NCBI RefSeq assembly: GCF_000316625.1
Contig: NC_019676.1
Span: forward strand, 2,264,501 to 2,328,500
DNA from: Nostoc sp. PCC 7107
Lineage (GTDB): Bacteria > Cyanobacteriota > Cyanobacteriia > Cyanobacteriales > Nostocaceae
Direction: 5' to 3'
DNA: 64,000 nucleotides
The first letter of the stretch is position 1, and each line of letters starts with the position of its first letter. Shown here piece after piece: positions 59,912-64,000 of this stretch. Made by a program: the position numbers and the translations under genes. The notes beneath the pieces are model-generated. The model had not been told where the DNA came from. It saw nothing but the letters and a program-made list of their open reading frames with translations, and did no database searches.

Positions 59912-60541
59912 TTATTCGCCTGCTGCACGCTTAACTTGGCGGGACTCCAACCACAAGGGAATGGCAATTACAGCTACTAAAATGAGTAAAGCTGCGATCG
60001 CAAATTGACTTACCCAAGTAACCAATTGTTCTAAAGAAATTACTCTGCCAGCAAAAAAAGCTAATGTCACCATCACAGCAGCCCAGGTGGTGGCTCCTGC
60101 TAGGTTATATAAGAAAAATTTTAGGAACGGTACTTCTGCTATTCCCGCTAGTGGAGCAGCAAAAATTCGCAAAAGCGCGAAAAAACGTCCAAAAAATATG
60201 GCTTTAGCGGCATTTTGACTAAACTGATCTTTAATATTCAGTAATTTTTCTTCAGAAATCCTAAATATTTTACCTATTTGCAGCAGGAAATGCCAGCCAC
60301 CGAGTTTACCAACCCAATAGCCGCAAGCACTACCAAGTACAGCACCTGCAACAGCATCACCTAGAACTAACCAGTAACTCAGTTCATCACTACCAGCTAG
60401 AAACCCACCTACAAGAGTTATGGTTTCACCAGGAAGAGGAATGCCCAAGTTTTCCAGTAAAATTCCCAAAAAAATTGCCCAGTAACCATACTGGTGGGCA
60501 AATTCCTGGATGTTTTCTAGTGAAATAAATTCAAGAGACAT
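59912..60541 (-). CDS. DedA family membrane protein (VTT domain)
   Basis: This 209-residue multi-pass protein has GIPLPGETITLVGGFLAG, then LGDAVAGAVLGSACGYWVGKLGG, FFGRFFALLRIFAAPLAGIAEVPFLKFFLYNLAGATTWAAVMV. These are the SNARE-associated/VTT core motifs with the 'FGR(F/W)' signature and an acidic residue in the first loop (E in PGETI). DedA proteins are needed for membrane homeostasis; recent work implicates some in undecaprenyl-phosphate or phospholipid translocation. It is a single gene with a terminator behind it. Confidence 0.92.
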   Translation of the reverse strand: MSLEFISLENIQEFAHQYGYWAIFLGILLENLGIPLPGETITLVGGFLAGSDELSYWLVLGDAVAGAVLGSACGYWVGKLGGWHFLLQIGKIFRISEEKLLNIKDQFSQNAAKAIFFGRFFALLRIFAAPLAGIAEVPFLKFFLYNLAGATTWAAVMVTLAFFAGRVISLEQLVTWVSQFAIAALLILVAVIAIPLWLESRQVKRAAGE

Positions 60542-61121
60542 CCCGCACCGCCGCCTTTACAATTTTTTACCTTTACTCTATCTTGGCGCGTTTGTGGCTG
60601 GAGTGTCAATCAAAGTACTGTTTTGTCAAACCTAATTCATGCTCAAAGACTGACCCAGTGATGGTAAAAATTAAAGGGGATAGGGTTGTGGGGGTGTATG
60701 GGTGTACATTAGCAGAACTCTTACGCCAAACCTTCATACGTAATTTTTATCCCAGTTAATCGCTAACAAATTGATAAAATCTATAAATTATTTAGTATTG
60801 ACTATTATGCGTTTAGGCATTACTAACACAGGTGCATAGTAGTTGAAACAAATCAATAAATTTTCATAAAAAATTCATAAAAATCTCATTAAATTATGAA
60901 AATCTCGTAAAAGCTATTATTGATACTGAATTTACCAAGCCTTTGTGCATATATTTAGGGAAGTTAACACAAATTATACGGCATGAATACGTAAACATAT
61001 AGTATCGACTCACAACAGTGAGTTCACAATACCTGTGAATTAGCAGTTTTTAACTGTTGAAACCGTGCAGTATTGATGTCAATGTTCATTTTTTCAGTAG
61101 TTCAACTACCCAGATAAATAC
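60542..61121. other. Leader region of the STAS gene with three adjacent hairpins
   Basis: This 580-bp gap contains no gene. CTCAC/GTGAG (61009-61022), TTCAC/GTGAA (61023-61039) and CAGTT/AACTG (61044-61056) are three back-to-back hairpins ending 65 bp before the STAS start. A G-rich heptamer-like string (GGGTGTATGGGTG) lies near 60694-60706. Confidence 0.45.
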
Positions 61122-61454
61122 ATGACTATCGCACAAGAATTGCAAGTGGTCTTATTCAAACCCCAAGGGAGCATAGACTTGGAGGGTGGTATTGCTCTCA
61201 GCCAAACTATGGCAGAAGTAGTACCCCAATCTGATCAACTTTGGGTCATTGACCTAGCAGAAGTAGATTTCATGGATAGTTCTGGTTTGGTTCCGTTAGT
61301 CAAAGCACTGACATCTGCCCGGCAAAGTGGTTGCCGCCTAGTTATTTGTAATGTCAAAGCTCCTGTAAGGTTAATTTTAGAACTGACTCAGTTGGATTCA
61401 GTTTTTGAAATTTTTAACACTTACGAAGACATTACCAATATTGTCAGCACATAG
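61122..61454 (+). CDS. STAS-domain anti-sigma factor antagonist-like protein
   Basis: The 110-residue protein is a single STAS domain with LWVIDLAEVDFMDSSGLVPLVKALTSARQ. DSSG (S53 or S54) is the phosphorylatable serine motif of SpoIIAA-like antagonists, and SGCRLVICNVKAPVRLILELTQLDSVFEIF closes the family. It may sequester an anti-sigma/serine kinase or act as a response-regulator-like switch in a partner-switch system; no kinase or sigma factor gene is next to it. The hairpin array upstream suggests a structured leader. Confidence 0.9.
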   Translation: MTIAQELQVVLFKPQGSIDLEGGIALSQTMAEVVPQSDQLWVIDLAEVDFMDSSGLVPLVKALTSARQSGCRLVICNVKAPVRLILELTQLDSVFEIFNTYEDITNIVST

Positions 61455-61624
61455 CCTTTGACACTAGCAAACTAACCTCTAATTATAGTACTAAAAATTG
61501 TTAGTGTTGACCAAAAGCAATTATCTTTTTTACCATTAATAATTGATTTTCGTGATGCTAAGACTCAGTACTTTTGCAACTTTGGTACATTACAAATTTG
61601 ACTGAGAAAAAGCTAAAATATTAC

Positions 61625-61651
61625 AGCCTGTAATTGCAGGCTTTATTTTTT
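61625..61651 (+). terminator. Rho-independent terminator
   Basis: AGCCTG (61625-61630) pairs with CAGGCT (61637-61642), 6-nt loop, followed by TTATTTTTTT. It is 170 bp after the STAS stop on the plus strand and also near the end of the convergent coiled-coil gene. Confidence 0.72.
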
Positions 61652-62211
61652 TAAGCATTCTGCACAGTAGAAACATTGCCTTGTCCAGTGACGGGGCGAG
61701 GAAAGTTAGGTAAGTCAATACCGCTATGACTGGAAGTGCGAGTTTTGAGTGCTAAACGGTAACTTACGCTTTGTAGTTCAGCTTGCAGTTTGCGATTTTC
61801 TCGTTGCAAGATTGCTACTTTCTCCCTAATTGGAGCCATCCGTTCCTCAAATTTACGACGATAAATTTGTGGTAATTCTTGTACTACCTGCTCCAACATC
61901 CGACTGCGATCTGTTAACTCTTGCACAGACTGGCGAAGTTGATAAATTTCTGCATCACGAGTAGCAATTTGCTCTTGATAAAATGTTACCTGTTGCTCAA
62001 CAGCTTGTAATTGTTCTCGTAACGCCTGCAACTGACTGAAGTCGCGTTCAGTTTCAGAACGCTGGGGCATAAAATTAGCATTGCCCTTAACCAGCCGAAA
62101 GAGTTCTTGAGATAGCTGTTGCACTAATTGGTCTCGCAGTTGCAACTCTTGGCGCAATTGCGCGGCTTCTGTAGAGAGAGCTTGGATGTTGGGTATGTCA
62201 GTTTGGCTCAC
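61651..62211 (-). CDS. Coiled-coil protein of unknown function
   Basis: The 186-residue protein is nearly all coiled coil from residues 10 to 155 (LSTEAAQLRQELQLRDQLVQQLSQELFRLV; QLQALREQLQAVEQQVTFYQEQIATRDAEIYQLRQSVQEL; ILQRENRKLQAELQSVSYRLALK). The ends are flexible. It has no signal or membrane segment. A family of such proteins occurs in cyanobacteria without known function. It may be a scaffold or spacer. It shares the minus strand with rpsF but is 269 bp away. Confidence 0.65.
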   Translation of the reverse strand: MSQTDIPNIQALSTEAAQLRQELQLRDQLVQQLSQELFRLVKGNANFMPQRSETERDFSQLQALREQLQAVEQQVTFYQEQIATRDAEIYQLRQSVQELTDRSRMLEQVVQELPQIYRRKFEERMAPIREKVAILQRENRKLQAELQSVSYRLALKTRTSSHSGIDLPNFPRPVTGQGNVSTVQNA

Positions 62212-62415
62212 AGTGGCTTGCAGCTCCCATTGACGAATCTTTTCTCATCTTAGGTATAACGGCGATCGTACTGCCTTTGGCAAGTACTTGTTAATTTAGC
62301 ATTCCCAACCGAAGCAGAAAAAAGTCAAAGGTAAAAAAAAAATTTTGTTTTGCTGTAGTTAGTACTGAGTTTTGAAGTACAAATACTCATTACTCAGTAC
62401 TAGTAGTGCAAGGCG

Positions 62416-62476
62416 AAGGTCAAAAGTCAAAAGTCAAAAAGGCACTCTTTCTTTTTACTGTGAACTTTTGACTTTT
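62416..62476 (-). terminator. Terminator of rpsF with inverted AAAAGTC repeats
   Basis: Tandem AAAAGTC-like units (62416-62442) are complementary to ACTTTTGACTTTTT (62464-62477). Together they form a hairpin right behind the rpsF stop codon (62481). It acts on the minus strand. Confidence 0.6.
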
Positions 62477-62480
62477 TGTC

Positions 62481-62822
62481 CTAGACAGTTGCGGCAACTT
62501 TCTCTGCTGCTGCTTCTGCTTGTGCTGCTGCTGAAACTTCTTGCTTAATGGTTAAGTAGCGAATTACCTCTTCACTCAACCGCATAGCACGTTCTAAAGG
62601 AGCAATAATATTTCCCGGCCCAGTGTAGTTCATTTGGATGTAGATTCCATCCCGTTGCTTTTTAATTTCATAAGCAAGACGACGCTTACCTCGATTTTGA
62701 ATTTCGATATTCTCGGCACCTTGGTCTTGAATCAAGGTTTGGTATTTAGCTACTGCTTGCTCTACCTGCTCGTCACTAAGGTCAGGACGCAGGATATACA
62801 TTGTTTCGTAAACTGTGGACAT
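62481..62822 (-). CDS. rpsF: 30S ribosomal protein S6
   Basis: The 113-residue protein starts [22 protein letters not shown] and contains [50 protein letters not shown], the conserved S6 core. S6 binds the central domain of 16S rRNA together with S18. In many bacteria rpsF, ssb and rpsR form an operon; here no such partner follows. The C-terminal alanine-rich tail ([15 protein letters not shown]) is common in cyanobacterial S6. Confidence 0.97.
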   Translation of the reverse strand: MSTVYETMYILRPDLSDEQVEQAVAKYQTLIQDQGAENIEIQNRGKRRLAYEIKKQRDGIYIQMNYTGPGNIIAPLERAMRLSEEVIRYLTIKQEVSAAAQAEAAAEKVAATV

Positions 62823-63181
62823 GAGTGAGAAATCTCCTTTTGGACAAGGTGGCTGCCAGAGTGAAATTATACAAAGATTCCTAGAGAATATCCGTACATT
62901 TCAACATCTGAAGCAACAAGGAACTATAATCTTACCAGTTTTTTATATGAATCATCAGCAAAATCTGCCAAAATGCGGACTTTAACTAAAAGTTACTTTA
63001 TGGGTAAATAGTGTGCGATCAGGAATTCAGCCTTTGGTAAACAACAGCAAATTAATTGAACTATTGGCTGAACCAACAGGTATGCTTCCCAAAGGGAACT
63101 TATAAACTCCTGATTCTCATTGCTAAAGATTTTCCGCGCTCAAGGCTCTTAATTGCAGACAATAAGGATATTATCAAGGTT
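62823..63181. other. Divergent gap between rpsF and FAH-family gene
   Basis: No gene is supported. The frame of the next gene is open back to 63056 but has no start better than 63182. A TTTTGGACAAGG string near 62838 may be part of the rpsF leader. No hairpin or repeat was seen. Confidence 0.4.
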
Positions 63182-63955
63182 ATGGCACAGCGCTATGTGC
63201 GAGTTCAAAATCCAGAAGGCAAAGTTTATTATGGGTTGCTACAGCTATCTCTGAATGTACAGGCGCTGGATGCGCCACCTTGGTTACAGGGACAACCGAC
63301 AGATTTAGTTTTAGCACCAGATAGTTACCAAATTCTTTCCCCTTGCGCTCCCTCAAAAATTGTGGCCGTAGGTAAGAATTATGCAGACCATGCAGCGGAG
63401 ATGGGAACACCCGTACCAAGTGAGCCATTAATTTTTCTCAAGCCACCAACATCGATTATTGCCACTGAGGCCGAAATCAAGTATCCACATCAGTCTCATA
63501 GAGTTGATTATGAAGGTGAATTAGCTCTAGTGATTGGCGATCGCGCTTGTGACTGCACTCCAGAAGAAGCCCAAACCAAAATTTGGGGTTATACAATTGC
63601 TAATGATGTGACAGCGCGAGACTTACAACAAAAAGATGGTCAATGGACTAGAGCTAAGGGGTTTGATACATTCTGCCCCTTAGGCCCTTGGATCGTCCGC
63701 GAATTGAATCCAGGTGCAAGATTGCAGACTTTCATCAACGATGAGGCGAATCCCGTGCAATCTGCGGGGATTGATCAAATGGTCTTTTCCCCTGATGTTT
63801 TGGTATCTTACATCAGTAAAGTGATGACTCTGATTCCCGGAGATGTCGTACTAACAGGTACACCATTGGGTATTGGCCCCTTGCACATAGGCGATCGCAT
63901 TCGGGTGGAAATCGAAGGCATTGGTCGTCTAGAAAACACCATAGTTGCCAGGTAA
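63182..63955 (+). CDS. Fumarylacetoacetate hydrolase family protein
   Basis: The 257-residue protein starts at the ATG at 63182 (MAQRYVRVQNPEGKVYYG); the open frame extends 42 codons upstream but without a family-like start. Core motifs are VAVGKNYADHAAEMG, LIFLKPPTSIIA, VDYEGELALVIGDRA (metal E) and WGYTIANDVTARDLQ with D and K (KGFDTFCPLGPWI). The usual E-x-E...D triad is present. FAH members hydrolyse C-C bonds in acylpyruvates or act as oxaloacetate tautomerase or decarboxylase (FAHD1-like). The FAHD1-like length and pattern favour a small beta-diketone or acylpyruvate substrate. Confidence 0.9.
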   Translation: MAQRYVRVQNPEGKVYYGLLQLSLNVQALDAPPWLQGQPTDLVLAPDSYQILSPCAPSKIVAVGKNYADHAAEMGTPVPSEPLIFLKPPTSIIATEAEIKYPHQSHRVDYEGELALVIGDRACDCTPEEAQTKIWGYTIANDVTARDLQQKDGQWTRAKGFDTFCPLGPWIVRELNPGARLQTFINDEANPVQSAGIDQMVFSPDVLVSYISKVMTLIPGDVVLTGTPLGIGPLHIGDRIRVEIEGIGRLENTIVAR

Positions 63956-64000
63956 CAAGTGCTGAGTCAATCAATTTTGGACTTTAAATTTTGGATTTTA

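Overview
The window comes from a filamentous, Nostocales-type cyanobacterium (Nostoc/Anabaena/Calothrix/Tolypothrix group). The signs are: very frequent GCGATCGC (HIP1) palindromes inside genes; a PAM68 photosystem II assembly factor next to rpsO; a Pao/Tic55-type Rieske oxygenase; a short phytochelatin synthase like that of Nostoc; three AvaK-like PRC-barrel/DUF2382 proteins; an XisI gene; and several families of short tandem heptamer repeats and palindromic repeats typical of Nostoc genomes. There are no rRNA or tRNA genes and no CRISPR array.

Layout. 1-7.3 kb: end of a sensor histidine kinase, ACT-domain malic enzyme, PhoD-like phosphatase, a peptidoglycan-binding-domain protein, DAHP synthase (aroF), then PAM68 and rpsO. 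7.7-15.4 kb: a HigBA-like toxin gene with a truncated antitoxin, argJ, a 0.64-kb gap holding a duplicated hairpin element, gatB, a ParD-like/PIN toxin-antitoxin pair, a FAD oxidoreductase and a pentapeptide/TPR secreted protein. 15.5-24 kb: a 47-residue ORF, a nuclease-fold protein, a cupin/GNAT/methyltransferase operon, hisC, a large TPR-CHAT protein, a creatininase-family amidohydrolase and an ArsR regulator. 24-33.8 kb: Rieske oxygenase, mltA, a DUF5895-like protein, Uma2, a homocysteine-biosynthesis (DUF39) protein, an RGG-like protein and a TPR protein. 33.8-35.3 kb: a decayed accessory site with a broken HigA-like antitoxin, an XisH-like tail, an IS5-family insertion sequence and xisI. 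35.7-38.8 kb: three DUF2382/PRC-barrel genes. 39-44.5 kb: an OpuC-type osmoprotectant ABC transporter, phytochelatin synthase and gamma-glutamyltransferase. 44.5-64 kb: small conserved genes, an aldo/keto reductase, a GT-C-like membrane protein, a PRC-barrel protein beside smc, a HEAT-like protein, a TPR Ser/Thr kinase, lysC, DedA, a STAS protein, rpsF and a fumarylacetoacetase-family hydrolase.

Most of the window is ordinary chromosomal housekeeping. The unusual features are: (1) short genomic repeats that appear to have entered essential genes in frame (gatB, smc twice, lysC, and the tail of an ABC binding protein), including one 39-bp repeat present in smc, in lysC and between genes; (2) a duplicated hairpin element between gatB and argJ, possibly a pair of small RNAs or regulatory elements; (3) decayed or mixed toxin-antitoxin loci; (4) several unexplained palindromes and hairpin arrays upstream of genes. 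I found no clearly new multi-gene system. The duplicated hairpin element and the exonised repeats are the best candidates for undescribed biology.
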